64,000 nucleotides of DNA from Cephalotus follicularis (GCA_001972305.1 BDDD01000430.1:248001-312000); one strand, 5' to 3'; numbered from the stretch's first letter, positions 44,195 through 56,836 are shown. Program-made: numbers and translations. The notes: generated from the letters alone by a model not told the origin.

Positions 44195-45248
44195 TCAACC
44201 GAGATGGAAGTCTTCATCGACAATCACTTGATTCATTTTCTCGTTTGGATCAGTTACGAAATCAGCAATGTCCAAATGGGTTATACCCATTGAACCAACG
44301 TCTGATTGCGTAGTTTCCAAAGGGTCACAATGACCTATAAAATTCGTTTCAATTCGTTTGTCTTTCTCTTTTAGACAAGCTTGATATAAGTTGACCCAAT
44401 GCTTCGCTGTGCGACAAGCACGGTACCAATGACCTTCCATACCACATTGGTTGCAATTACCCTTTCTATTTTGGGTTTGTTCATCATTACTGGATTGTCC
44501 AAGATTGCGCCACTTTTGACGTTGTTTTGTATCAGGATTTTGCCATTTCATGTTATTATTATTACGTGGCCCCAAGAAATTTTAATTTCTTCCACTGTCG
44601 CGTCCTCGTCCAGGCCCTCTTCCTCGTCCTCCAAAATGGGACGAATTTGCATTTACCTCTGGTAAAGGGGTTGAACCAGTGGGACGATTTTCATGATTTT
44701 GCAGGAGTAATTCATTATTTTGCTCTGCAATAAAAAGAGATCCAATTAGTTCACGATATTTCTTGAACCCGTGCAACCTATACTGTTGTTGCAGTAACAC
44801 ATTGGATGCATGAAATGTTCGATATGTTTTCTCCAGCAACATATCCTCGATGATAACTTCACAACACATCTTTAATTGTGATACAATTTTGATCAATGTG
44901 GAATTATATTCCGAAACTGTTTTAAAATCCTGAAATTGTAACTGTGACCAATCATTCAATGCCTTTGGCAATACAACAGTTTTCAAGTGCTCAAACCTAT
45001 CATTTAGGTTTTTCCACAATTCAAGTGGATTTTCAACAGTTAAATATTCATATTTCAGGTCATCATCAATATGATGCCTTAGGAAAATCAGCGCAGTGGC
45101 GCGTTCCTCATTTGATGCTGCATTATTTTCATCAATTGTGTGCCTTAATTTCTTAGCACTCAAATGCAATTTCACATCAAGTACCTATGATAGATAATTC
45201 TTTCCAGAAATATCAAGAACAGTGAATTTCTGATTTTCAATATTTGTC
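44195..45248 (-). pseudogene. Copia gag, broken
   Basis: The likely start is the ATG at 45248 (MTNIENQKF). An in-frame TAG (plus 45185-45187) replaces a tryptophan codon of the conserved YLSW segment. The rest (45175-44582) covers the UBN2-type capsid, LW..L..RF and LIGSLFIAEQNN. A TAA near 44579 separates it from the nucleocapsid part, where a zinc knuckle C-x2-C-x4-H-x4-C (CNQCGMEGHWYRAC) is intact. Confidence 0.85.
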
Positions 45249-45436
45249 ATTTTTATAATGAATCAAAAAATAAAAATAATTACTTAAACATAGTAAATAA
45301 ATAAAGTTTACAATCGATGGAACCGTTAATCTCTATTATTATATATATATGTATGTATATATATGTACATATATATGTGACAAACTAATTTAAATTACCT
45401 CAAATCTCAGTTAGATAGAACCTCGTACTGATAACG

Positions 45437-45633
45437 TGTTGTAAACTTAAGAAGTTAACTCATAAAGGAAGATTGCACTATAAAGAGATTTAAAGAGAAA
45501 GTGGGAGAGAATAAGAGATTTTCTTATTATGAATTCCTTAACTTCTTCGTAACAATACATTCCTATTTATAGGAGTTTAGAGGGGGTTGTTGGAATAGTA
45601 ATTCACTATTCATTTGTTGACAATTTTATAATA
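45437..45633 (-). mobile_element. 5' LTR of short-LTR Copia element
   Basis: It has the same ends as 40226-40433. The minus-strand TATA box lies at plus 45563-45571. Confidence 0.85.
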
Positions 45634-45920
45634 GTATGGATGTATTATGTATAAACTGATGAAAGGAAAATAGTAAATTCTTTGAGAAAACTTTTAACAC
45701 TACTGTAATATGGAATGATATGTATCTTCTCATATATATTTTTTACATATCAATCATTTTTCTTTATTTTGTAAAATAATGTGTTCAACTAATACATATG
45801 ATCAAAAATATATGAAAGATGTATTCCATCATTTCATACTACAATAATACTAGAATTTTTTTCAAATTCTTCCTACCCTTTTTGTGTTTAGCATAAACGA
45901 ATATAAAGTATACCTCTACA

Positions 45921-46235
45921 ATCATTAAAAAAATCTTTACCACCTATAATGCAGCATCCATTAAAAAAATACAATGTTACATATATAATTATAGCACCAA
46001 GTGGTACACCAAAGAAAAAGAGAGACGTACATGTGGAACGTTAGGCCAAAAATCGGCGGGTATCTTTATTAAGCGAATGTAAAAGATGCCTGTTAAACCA
46101 TCAAAATATCATTACCTCCTATAATGCAGCATACGTTAAAAAAATGCAGGGTTCCATTTTTAATTATGGAAACGTACATGTGGAAGGTTAGGCAATAAAT
46201 CGGCAGGGTATCTGCATTTACGCAAGTGGGTCATA
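45921..46235. repeat. Two diverged direct repeats of ~140-160 bp
   Basis: Both contain CCTATAATGCAGCAT, CGTTAAAAAAATGCA-like sequence, GTACATGTGGAA, and TCGGCRGGTATCT. They occupy 45921-46085 and 46100-46235. Confidence 0.75.
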
Positions 46236-48231
46236 AAATTTTTCAGGTTCTTATTTTTATTAATATGTTTACTATAAGGATTGGGACATGAGGATTTCAT
46301 CGAATCATAAGATTACTTATAAAATTGATAATTAAAGGGCAGGTGGTTAGTATTACAAGAAGGACGGCAGTTCGTGCAATATTGGTCTTAAGACTTCTTT
46401 ATAAAGAGTTTTTTTTTACATAAAAGTTGTATCACTAGTTTAGTTATTACCAGAAAATGAAGAAGAGTCACGATCATAACGTGACCGATGAGAGAAGTAA
46501 TTATCATACAGTTAAATCATACAAATAACTCATAATAATTAAATGTAATGAATCGTTAAAAATTGAGTCATTGTAGAATATTTCAAGTTTTATACTTGAG
46601 AGTTTTAAATATTACAAGTCTTTTAGGTTGAAATAATTTAAAAACCATATTATAATATATGATCGATTATTTATTATTTTTTCTAGTTAAAGAGATGATT
46701 TAAACTTATATTTTGAGTAACAAGTGAAGTGATAACACAATTGTTAAAATAATTTTTTATTAAAAATTAAAACATTGTTTATGATATTTAAAAAAATATT
46801 AATAATATTTTAATAACTTATAATATATTTATGATATCACATCACTTATAATTAATACCGTTATTTTTATTAAATTCTACAAGGGATATGCATGCATATG
46901 CTCGTACCATGTTATGTAACTTAGCAGCGTTGAGATGCAATGCACCAAGCGGGCCCAAAGTAACATAATTCCAACAATACGCACATGAAGTGTGGTCCAT
47001 GTGATCATGTCCCTCATCAACTTGTAAGACAAATCAGACCTAAAACAAAATTGACATTTTTCAATCTTTTAATTGCCATTATATGCCAATTACTATTTTC
47101 TTTTTTGAAAAAATACAAAAAAAAGCTAATTGGTTTTTTTTTTTTTCCAATGAAAAATAGAGATGCTTTCATTAATTAAAATCTAAAGAAATCCAATTAC
47201 ATAAAAACAAAAAGAATCTTCCTATGCCACAAACATTCAATTCACAAATGACCAACGATATTATATTCTCTACAAATGTTACTGAAAAAACATCCAAACA
47301 GCCCTTTAATATCTAAAAAAAAAAAAGCAGGGAGTGATTTCTACAATTTTTTTTATCAAAAAAAAAAGACTGATTCTTTTTTCTTTAAATTTGTATTTAA
47401 ATAACTCGTTTTACAAACTAACTGTTATATGTGATAATTTATATGAAGATCATTTATATAAATTTTCAAATAAATTAGATGTCTCTAACTATTTTATTTT
47501 TTCATAATAATTTTAATCATTAAAATTGTCATGATAAGATTGAAATAGTTAAAGATTTTTAATTTATTTAAAATTTTATATAAATAATCTATATATATAT
47601 TATCACATTTAATAATGAGATTTATAAAACAGATTATTTAAACGTAAAAATAAGGGGAAAAAAGCTATCATTTTCTCTAAAAGTCACTCACCTTCAAACA
47701 TATTACCAAAAAAAAAAAACATTAGTTCCTTTACGAAATTACCAACCAAGAATCAGACTCCACTATCAAACTTGAGAGGCCTTGATCCCTTGCAAAAAAG
47801 CAAGTTGTTTTTAACATGTGGTTCACTTCACCCTGCAAAAGCTTTTTCCTCTTCATTTTTTTTTTTTTTTGGTTCTTTTCCAGAGCTTTTATCTTTTGCA
47901 TGATTCAAATATTGTCCCTCTCGGGTCCCCTCCAAGACCTTTTTCACTTTTTGTCCTTTTTATCTTTCTTCGAGAAGATACTTCTAGTAACAAATTAACA
48001 GTTCCACCTGTGTTCTCTCCATAACACAGTCAATTTTTAACATTGCTTTTGGTTTAAACATTTTATTTTTAGCAGTATTATTTTTACGATCAATTATATT
48101 ATTGTTTGGTTATTTTTAAAAAATATTTTATTTCAATATTTGATTCATCATAAAAAAGTTATAAAAATCTAAATAAAAATTTTATAATATCTTTATTATG
48201 TAAAATTATATTAAATACAATAATTTCTTTT

Positions 48232-48234
<3 letters not shown>

Positions 48235-48268
<34 letters not shown>
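48235..48268. repeat. (TA)n microsatellite
   Basis: A run of about 16-17 TA dinucleotides. Confidence 0.95.
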
Positions 48269-48270
<2 letters not shown>

Positions 48271-49244
48271 CCACAAACAAAGGCAATTTGATTCTGGTCC
48301 ACTGTCACAACAAGAGGTTCCATCATGGCTTGCTTCTTGATGCGTCGAAGCCATAAACATTGCTCCAAACTAGAGTAGAGGATAATGCCAATTACAGACC
48401 ATAAACTACATGATAGAAATAAAGAAAATTCACAGCGACCAAACCATGAACAGAACAGTTAAAAACTAATAGAGTCGCCGTTTGAATGGAAACGAGAGAA
48501 AGTGATTAGTTAGGGTTATGAGTATTAATTTGTAATTAATTAATAAAATAAAAATAATTTTGTTTATTCAAAAAGAATTTTAAAGGTATAATAGATATAA
48601 AAAATAGATTATCATAAAAATATTTGATTCTCAATTTTTTTTTATGAAAATCACTTATCCGTATTTTGTGGGTAAGATATCAGTTTTCTCTGATATAAAA
48701 CATTCTAATGAATGTTTAATAATTAACCGAATCAAATTCTGACATATAAAGAAATTTTATAAGCATTTCTCAAAATGATAAAGAATTCTCCAAACTAAAC
48801 AGTAAAATTTGTTAATTGCAATACATTTAGCTATTAAGGAATTCTTAAAAAACCAAGCAGAGACAAAAGAACAACATAAAAAATAAAGAATTAATGAATA
48901 AAAAAATTTCTTTTTTATGTTCATTCTTATGTTCCAACATGACAGTTAATGAAATAAATAACCTTAATTTTTTATTAGGTTATATCTATTAAAAAAAATT
49001 TAACGATTTATTTTTATATGTCTTTGTTAATCCTCTACGTGCGATGATAACAAGTGAAAATAAATTTTGAAAAAAAAAACAATTGTTGATCTGACCCACC
49101 ACACATGACTATTAATTGATCATAGATTCATGAAGATTGACTATCTACTTACTTTAAATCTTTACCTTTAATAAAATTTTATGATTTACGTTTTCAATGA
49201 ATAATTCAAATTAAAAATATTGTATGAGTGACGCAGATAACCCA

Positions 49245-49475
49245 TTTTTATATATTCATACCCCAAAATCTTCCACTTTTTAGGCCCCAAAAGGAAAAAC
49301 CAATCTCTATTAAATTTATTTAGTAACAACACAGACACCCACAACAAATCATCTTCTTTCTCTATCTCTCTCTCTCTCAAAAACACAAAACAAATTTCTC
49401 TCACGCAACAAAACTTGAGTCTTGATACATACAAACATAGACATAAACAAAAGAAGCACTTAAAAATCGTGAAAG
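49245..49475 (+). promoter_or_regulatory. Predicted core promoter and 5' UTR of the RING-H2 gene
   Basis: A TATA-like TTTTTATATATTC lies at 49245-49257. It would place the transcription start near 49285 and give a 5' UTR of about 190 bases, which includes a CT-rich tract (49349-49378), common in plant leaders. An ACGTG core (ABA-response type) occurs further upstream near 49037; its relevance is unproven. Confidence 0.45.
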
Positions 49476-49976
49476 ATGGGATTACATTGCCATCTGAACG
49501 ACGTGTCATCAGATTCAATCCCACTACTATTAATTGCCCTAATCGCCAACTGCGTCAGTTACCTTCGGTCCTCCCTCTTGGGCCTTCTCCATTCCATGGG
49601 CCTCTCCCGCTTCGGCTCGGCTCAGATCGACAGCAACTTCTTGGGCTCCATGGGCTCGGGCCTTGCCAGCCTCGTCGTCCTCACCGAACAGCTCAACCTT
49701 AACAGAATCGTCTCTTACAGGTATTTTAACGGTGGGGGTGGGGGTGGGGGTGGCAGTGATTGCGTGGTTTGCCTGTGTACGTTAAGAGATGGGGACCATG
49801 TTAGCGAGCTGGATTGTCGCCACGTGTTCCACAAGGTGTGCTTCGATGGGTGGCTTGATCATCTCAATTTCAGTTGCCCTTTGTGTCGGGTGCCGTTTGT
49901 TTCTGATGAGCGCGTGAAGCTCACTGGGAGGCGCGTCGGTGGGGATTTGGTCACGTGGTTTAATTTGCAGAGATGA
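49476..49976 (+). CDS. RHA2: RHA2-like RING-H2 E3 ubiquitin-protein ligase
   Basis: The product is a 166-residue protein from a single exon. An N-terminal hydrophobic stretch (about 15-40) is likely a membrane segment. A conserved region follows (GLASLVVLTEQLNLNR, 62-77), then a glycine run (86-93) and a RING-H2 domain with all zinc ligands: C96, C99, C114, H116, H119, C122, C134 and C137. Length and order fit the RHA2A/RHA2B family, which transfers ubiquitin with an E2 partner; in Arabidopsis these proteins promote abscisic-acid signalling in seed germination and drought responses. The start is chosen because MGL...DVSSDSIPL matches the family N-terminus as I remember it. Three consecutive TGA codons (49974-49982) end the frame. 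Surrounding sequence is repeats and AT-rich DNA. No neighbour suggests an operon or cluster. Which of the RHA2 paralogues it matches is not decided. Confidence 0.9.
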   Translation: MGLHCHLNDVSSDSIPLLLIALIANCVSYLRSSLLGLLHSMGLSRFGSAQIDSNFLGSMGSGLASLVVLTEQLNLNRIVSYRYFNGGGGGGGGSDCVVCLCTLRDGDHVSELDCRHVFHKVCFDGWLDHLNFSCPLCRVPFVSDERVKLTGRRVGGDLVTWFNLQR

Positions 49977-50274
49977 TGATGATTGTGTCTTGATTAATGA
50001 TGATGGCATATGATGATCATTTTTATGATGATTTGATTGTCATCCCTCCACCATGATTATATGGTTTTATTATGCTTGTTTTGTTTTTTTTTTTATAAAT
50101 ATTATGGTTGTTTTTGTTTTTATGGTTTTTCGTTTTTTGCCATGTACTTTCTTTTTTAGATTTTATTTTTCCTCTTCTTTGAAGGCACTCTTTGGTTTGT
50201 TTTTTGTTGTTTTTTTTTTTTACAAAATGTTTTTATTGTGTATGATTAAAAAAATAAAATAGACAATTCTCTTC

Positions 50275-50280
50275 AATAAA
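50275..50280 (+). terminator. Candidate poly(A) signal of the RING-H2 gene
   Basis: AATAAA lies about 300 bases after the stop, following T-rich sequence. Other AT-rich signals nearby could serve as well. Confidence 0.35.
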
Positions 50281-51941
50281 CACTGACTGCTCCAATTTCG
50301 TTGGCAGTCTGTAATCATATTTCTTATTCACATGGGAGGTCCAAAAAAATTGCATCTTTGGATGTGGTTAGCGGATATTCTCTGTTTTTCAATAAATATA
50401 AAATTAATTATTCTGATTTTTAGGTATTTATAATTGTGTATCGAAAATTGTTGTCACTTGATTTTTGATTGATTGCTTTGATTGTTTTTAATACCACATG
50501 AACACTAAATGAAAACGAAAGCAACAATAAAAATTTAGAGCATACAGTATTGTAAATGTTGAAAGATAGTAGATATATAATTAAAGTAAGACAATGAGTT
50601 GCAGATTTGCAATATAAAAAAAAAAAAAAGTTAAGTTGCCCGTTTCTTTCTAGTCACAGTTGCTAAGTTAGAGAATCCTGTGGTGACTTTATAAGTAATA
50701 ACTACATTCCCAAAGAAAACCAATTACAGTTATCCCTCTCCATGTACGTCACGCAAATATATAATAGTAATTCTTTTTTTCAAAATACCAGCTTAATGTT
50801 ATTACAACCATGCATGATTGCCGCCTTGGTCTTTCACAGTCTATGTTCGATGGTTGTAACCTACGCAATTATCTTTGTATTGCCGTTTACACCGTGGTAT
50901 GAATCTGATCCACAATAAATTTATTTCTTCTCGTTAAAGTAAGTTTTGGAGTTAGACTCCAAAGTTAAAATCGGATCCCGGAGAAAATATAAAAAATGGT
51001 TAGAGAGTAATCCAGAGTCTTTTTTTTTTTTGTTATTTTTCAATGATTAAGTCAGTATTAATTATTTTAAGAGAACATATTTACTTAGGGAGTTGTAATA
51101 AAGGAGAGAGTTTGAGAAAATGTACAGTAATATCAACAGAATGTGTAAGTCTGAAAAACCTATTTCTGAAAGGGACATAGAGTCCTTCATATAACGGTAC
51201 TGTACGTAACTCATGCTAAATAATCGATACACCCCTGCCAAATTCTTAATCAGTGGGGGGTATAAGTGTAATTTTGGTTATGACGGTTTGGCTCAGCCTT
51301 ACAGCTAGTGACGCGGTCCCTGTTAGCTGGAGACATGCAGACCCCACGGACATTGGTTTCTCCTTCGTGGTCTTACGGATTGGGTTTTTTGGAACTCCAT
51401 CATCAATTTTGAAGTGTATTTTTATGATATTTGTATTATTATATTTTAACTAATTTGAATATCAAATTGCAAATTTTCAGTCATAAACGCTTATGTACAT
51501 TACAATCTGGCATTAAGATTGCTTGATTGCGTAAGAAGCATGTCACTATTTGTAGTTAAGATATTTCTATGGTCCCTACGAGGTTAATTGTGAAGATACC
51601 ACGCCTGATTTTAATATAACCATTTGATTAAAAAGGTTATATTAAATTCGGATCACATCGAACAGTCCGACTAGTGAATCAGTCAGTCTGACAAGTGAAT
51701 AAGTCGATGAATTGATCCAAGTCAAGTATCAGACCAATTATGTAATCGAATCAATGTTGAATTAATTGACCTGACAAATTGAACTGGTGACCCAGAATTG
51801 ACCCAGGCTTGTCAGAGCGGTAAATCGGTCAGGGTCAATGTTTTTTTTAATTTCAAAATTAATTTATTGATTAATCTATTGACCTATTTACCTAAAACCT
51901 CAATCGATTTAGTCGATCCGATACTGATAACTATGATATTA
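50281..51941. other. Host intergenic region downstream of the RING-H2 gene
   Basis: No gene is seen. 51600-51930 is rich in GATCGGTC/GACC-type words (for example CGGTCAGGGTCAATG) and ends in CTGATAACTATG, a style seen in old non-autonomous DNA transposons, but no terminal inverted repeats were confirmed. A 66-codon frame at 51253-51453 has no motif. Confidence 0.4.
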
Positions 51942-52591
51942 TGTAACGCCACAAAACCTCAAGAGTCAACCCCCAAGGTTTGACGTGCTACGAACAGTAT
52001 CATTTATTTACTAATATTCAGCGGAAATTAAAAACTTTTAACAATATAATAATGCATGCGGAATAAATTCAATTAAATATCATTTGCATGGATAAACCCA
52101 ATGTTATACAATACTGTTCATAAAAGTTCTGACACAAGCCTGCAGGTCTTAAAACAAAAATACAATATTCTTATGCTCTTCGGTCGTCGAACTGCAATAA
52201 AAGGGAGGAGACTCACCCGTGACTTCAAACCTCAGCTTGCTGCGAAACTCTACCTGTACCTGACCCATTACATTAAAATGCAATGACCACTGGTCGTGTA
52301 GGAACTACCACCATGCATTTATGAAATGCAGATGCAGCAAGCATATGCAATGCAAATGAGAGATGCTATGATAACAGTGCAGTACATTCAATAAGCAGTC
52401 ACTAACAGTCATTCGATCACTAACAGTCATTCACTAAATCCCTCGGTCGGCATCCCCTACTAAAGGAGGAGCGATAACGTACTCCAGACGTTAAGGCAGA
52501 GGAGCCGGGACAAGAATATTATACAGTAACAGTGACAGTCAGTAACAGCAACACTAACATTAACAGTAACAATCAGTGCACTATCAACCTT

Positions 52592-52738
52592 GGTGACCCT
52601 CTTGGATCATCTCGGTCGGTGGCCCAATTCGGATCATCTCGGTCGGTGACCCATTGGATGATCTCGAGGGATAGGCTTCTTGGATTATCTCCGTCGGTGA
52701 CCCTATTTAGGATCATCTCAGTCGGTGACCCAGTACAG
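52592..52738. repeat. Minisatellite, ~28-bp units, in the solo LTR
   Basis: About five units with the core GGATCATCTCGGTCGGTGAC, some with altered spacing. Confidence 0.85.
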
Positions 52739-53869
52739 TACGTTGACAGTATCATTACAATAATCACTACACTATAATATAACACTACATTCACTACCTT
52801 AATCTTTTTCTTACATTACATCTACTATTTTATAAACCACTTATCATCCTTTTTATACTCCCACTTATCACTCACTGCACTTATCACTATTTTAATCTCC
52901 CTTCCACAGTCGACATATCAATCATACTCACATATAAATATTGATTTCCTTTAATGCACGGTTAATGGCGCTGTAGGTGCACTATTTCACCAACACACCA
53001 TGCCATTGCCTTATGGACGCATGCGGAGCATTGTTTAGGCATCTATCATGTAAGGGTCGCATGCATAAACCCACTTAATGCCTTCTCTGCCTTATTTCTG
53101 CTCTGGCGCATAGCCCGTGCTCAACACCCACTCCCAAGGCGCTTGCATGAGGAGTGCTCGGCATACCAGAGGAGAGCTCGGGCATACAAGGTACGCATGG
53201 CAGCTCGGGCATGTGGCTCCTCGGCACACCATGGCAGCTCGGGCAGTGCTTAGGGCCCATGCAGAGGACAGTGTTGCATGGCACAATATGGCATCCCGGT
53301 GGAATGGCATGCGTGGCGCCACGGACGCATGGTGCAGTGGAGAGCCCATGCACTTTGCATCCTTGGCAATTCATCCCGGCGCATGCATGGCGCACCTCGG
53401 ACGTATGCCAGGGGAAAGCCATGCTCGGCACATGCGATGGTAGTGGTTGGCTCACACATGCTCAGGACGCATGGAAGTAGCACCTGGGCACCTCTGGCGT
53501 AGGACGATGGCACCTCAGGCGTATGTCAGTGGCACCTCGGGTGCATGACAAGGGCTCCACAGGTGCATACGGTGGAGGGCTTGGCACTTGGCCGTGCTCG
53601 ACGCCACAGTGGGGAGCTCAGACGCCACATCGGAGAGCTCAAACATCACAGTAGGGAGCTCGGCATGCACCGCTTGCCCATGGTGTGCCTCTCGGACGTT
53701 GCTTGACAATGGAAGCTAAATTGCATGCTGAGGACGCATGCATGGTTGGTAGTTGCAAGGCACGTTGTAGCATCCCCGGGCATTTGCCAGTGGGGAGCTT
53801 GGGTACTCAGCATACAACAGCTATGGCTTGCTGCCCTACACTGGTGCATCCTCGGCACAATGGTTCCTC

Positions 53870-54055
53870 GGCTCAATGGCGCACAAGGGCACCTCAGCAC
53901 AATGGGTCCTCGGCACAAGGGCTCCTAGGCTCAATGGTGCACAAGGGCACCTCGGCACAATGGGTCCTCGGCACAAGGGCTCCTCGGCGCAATGGCGTAC
54001 AAGGGCACCTCTGCACAATGGGTCCTCGGCACAAGGGCTCCTCGACTCAATGGGG
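53870..54055. repeat. Minisatellite, 58-bp unit, just over three copies, in the solo LTR
   Basis: Units start at 53870, 53928 and 53986 with GGCTCAATGG or GGCGCAATGG, and contain GGCACCTCGGCACAATGGG and CTCGGCACAAGGGCTCCT. Half-unit similarity suggests an older ~29-bp core. Confidence 0.9.
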
Positions 54056-54887
54056 TGCGCTGTATGCTTGGGAAGTATATTCAATACTTGGATACATGAC
54101 GCACGACGCTGTACGCTTGGGATGCTTGTGCCATGAAAAGCCGGTATGGCATGCTAGGAAGGTAACAACGGCGCCACTAATTCTTATACCCATTACTTGC
54201 AAATGATCTATAACTGCGCTCCCTAACCTTTCCATTATACTCATCCTGTACAATAATTCTAGTCATTGATAAAAACAGTATATATCATTTACAATAAAGC
54301 ATATGCACTGAATAGGTAGTAGAGCCTACCTAGGATCCGAGAGCTTGTGGCACACTTGTCTTCAATCTGCATCCCTCCTCCATTCCTCTTCTCTTTGCTC
54401 ATTCCTTGATAGCTCCTATTGTCTCTTTCTCTCGTAAATTTCCAACAGTCGTACCACTCACTCTTTTCTCCTTTTATAGCCAGTCCAAGGAAGTCTCTAG
54501 AATTGGTTACACAATTCTACCACTTTCAACACTAATTTGGGCGTTTAATAAATATCTCCAAGCCCAATCAACATCAATACCAATTTAAGCCCATAATTAA
54601 TATTTATCCAATTAAGGCCCAACATCCCTACTTTCCCTTTCTTTATTTATAATAATATGCCCAATATTAATATTATTAAGCCCAATAGCATAATAAATAT
54701 TTTAAGCCCAATTTTCCTTTATTTCTCTTAGACCAGATTTGGCCCAAGGCTCCATTTAACCATTTGTCACATTTCGGTCAAAAATGTCATTTATCCATGA
54801 ACTCAATTTCCAGTCCAATAACAGTATCACATTTTGAGCCCAATTTTCATTCCTCAATATTTATAAAATTCGAGCTATTACATATTA

Positions 54888-56836
54888 TATAAAGCTTTCT
54901 TGCTACCTAGCTATGCTTTCTATACGAAATACAATATCAATATCTGATTGTACCACAAGATTCTAGCGTTGTCTATTCCATCTCACTCCTCTGTTTCTTT
55001 TTTAATCACTTAATATTAAGATTACAACCATTGTTTTCGTTTCTATCTTTTCAAATATATAAAACAATTGATTTAGTACTAAAAATTATTGAAAAGTTAG
55101 TAAAAAAAGATTATTTAATTTGGATTAGATTTTATGACATTTATACTTTATTATACTATCTTTACATGTATTGAGGACAAGGATATCACTCTATCCAAGT
55201 ATTAATCAAATCCACGCCCCTTAAATTTATTAAAAAAATACTAAAACAAAATTATCTAAAATTTTAAATCAATCAAGTATTTTAAAAAGAATTTATACCT
55301 AAGATCAAGATTTAAATTCTCAAGAATTAAATGAATATATTTTCTTCACATATTCTAAGATGAAATCTCCTTATCAGTTTATGATGATTAGAATTAATAA
55401 ACTATTTTAAATTAATAAAAATTTAATAATATATATATATATGTGTGTGTGTGTGAATTTTCAAATCAATCGATTATTATATATTTTTTTATTAGGTTAA
55501 TATTTTGATATATATAAATAATTAATAAAACGGTTATTTTTAATGTAAAATAAAAATAAACTAATTAAAGATAAGCTCTATATATATTGAGATATAATTA
55601 CAACTATAATAATTAAATTTAACAAATATTAATCATAAAATTATTTTTTGAGAGAAAAAAATGGATCCAATTCTTTGAGCAACTCCCGAAACATATTATA
55701 TATTACTTGAAAGCAGGGTTGCAGCGTTATACTAGAAATGTAGAATAGTAAGGCTGTAACATGTTATACTTCCTTTGCTGTGGGGTTAATAAACAAAAAA
55801 AAATTCCTTTAAAAAGTAGAATCATATCTCTTCTTTGAAAAGCATAGACTAAGGAGTTCAACATAAGTAAAGCTCACTTGAATAAGGGCATAATTAGAAG
55901 AAAAAAAGAGACTAATTTTTATTCTTTAAAAATAATATTTGTTAAATTCATGTATCACTTGTTGTGTCATCGCATTCCAAAACGCTAATATAAAAAAAAC
56001 ATGTATCGATTAACTTCATATGTCATTTTGAACATGTTTATTTGTGTTAAATTACAAAATGAGAAGCTCTCAGTCAGTTATAATTTTATCATACAATTAT
56101 TATTTTTATCAAAAAGTTGGAGTGCTTATTAGTTTTTATCATGAATTACACCTTTATATTTTTAGTTTAATCTTTAGATAATGTTTTTTTTTATAACATC
56201 AATGCAGGATTGATAAATTAATGTGGTTCAACTAAAAATATTTCTCTAGTGGCCTGTGCAAGTAGATCATTAATTACCGGTCAAATGATTAATTATCATA
56301 CAAAGCAACCCACTTGATGGTATAATCGAATTGGTACTTAATAAATTAGGATTTTGACTTACAGTTGCTGCTGCCAATTCTCATTGTATGTCTTACCAGT
56401 AACTCATCTTGATGTACTATTTCTTTCAATATTAACAAATTTGTAAGTACTTACTTTATATATTTTTGTTTTATTTTTTTTTTGTCGTTTTTAGGCAATT
56501 AATTTTAAATGAAGAAATCAGCAGAATACAGTAGAGAGAAACAAAAATACACCAAAAAAGAAAGTGTCCAATAAAATTAAGAAACCAGAGCGCGAATGCC
56601 TATAATTTTAGTTAGCTAATATTAACCTATCATAGTTATTAATTGAATGTTTATTATTGTGATTGAAGTACTCTCACTATTTTACAAATATGATAGTGTT
56701 GAGCTCATGTTTACTAATTAATAAAATAAAAAGGTATAACTCAACTAATCAAGTTGATTGTTAGAAAGATTCAATCTAAGAGGATGGAAGCTATTGTTGT
56801 TAAAAATTCAAAAATTTCTTAACAACCGTTGGTTTC
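54888..56836. other. Host intergenic region, AT-rich
   Basis: Low-complexity AT-rich sequence with a short (TA)n(TG)n tract at about 55430-55455. I see no gene, RNA gene or element ends. Confidence 0.5.

Larger units (their letters stand above)
40226..45633 (-). mobile_element. Copia element with short LTRs, minus strand, degraded
   Basis: Short LTRs (208 and 197 bp) bound gag, protease, integrase, reverse transcriptase and RNase H in Copia order on the minus strand. Flanks GTTTG (40221-40225) and GTATG (45634-45638) differ at one base. The polypurine tract is CAAGGGGGAG on the minus strand (plus 40434-40443). Next to the 5' LTR the minus strand reads CGTTATCAGTACGAGG, the conserved start of the internal region in one group of plant Copia elements. 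An Ivana/Oryco-like lineage is my best guess from protease and RNase H motifs, not a firm call. Confidence 0.85.
45634..49240. other. Host intergenic region upstream of the RING-H2 gene
   Basis: AT-rich sequence with poly(T)/poly(A) runs (for example around 47130-47150) and no convincing gene. A direct duplication occurs at 45921-46085 and 46100-46235. A (TA)n tract lies at 48235-48268, and nearby 48275-48375 is GC-richer and could be a decayed gene scrap. Confidence 0.5.
51942..54882 (-). mobile_element. Solo LTR, 2,941 bp, with target duplication TATTA
   Basis: It runs from TGTAACGCCACAAAACC to GAGCTATTACA. TATTA is present on both sides (51937-51941 and 54883-54887). On the minus strand it reads TGTAATAGC...GGCGTTACA. 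A TATA box (TATAAAAGGAG) lies on the minus strand at plus 54468-54478, so the LTR belongs on the minus strand. Such long LTRs starting TGTAA occur in chromovirus-type Gypsy elements; the lineage is inferred. About 52975-54130 is GC-rich with long chance frames on both strands. No internal region remains, so it arose by LTR-LTR recombination. Confidence 0.85.

Noticed and set aside
48159..48368. Minus-strand frame with an IYIYIY run
   Set aside because: The run comes from the (TA)n microsatellite. The start (MEQCLWLRRIKKQAMMEPL) matches no family I know; it may be a scrap of a decayed gene.
51253..51453. 66-codon frame with a signal-like N-terminus (MGGISVILVMTVWLSL)
   Set aside because: Short, followed by a hydrophobic AT-rich tail with no family resemblance. 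The region looks intergenic.
53075..54136. Several 80-170-codon overlapping frames on both strands of the solo LTR
   Set aside because: They overlap one another in GC-rich minisatellite sequence and show repeated words but no domain. The LTR is otherwise non-coding.
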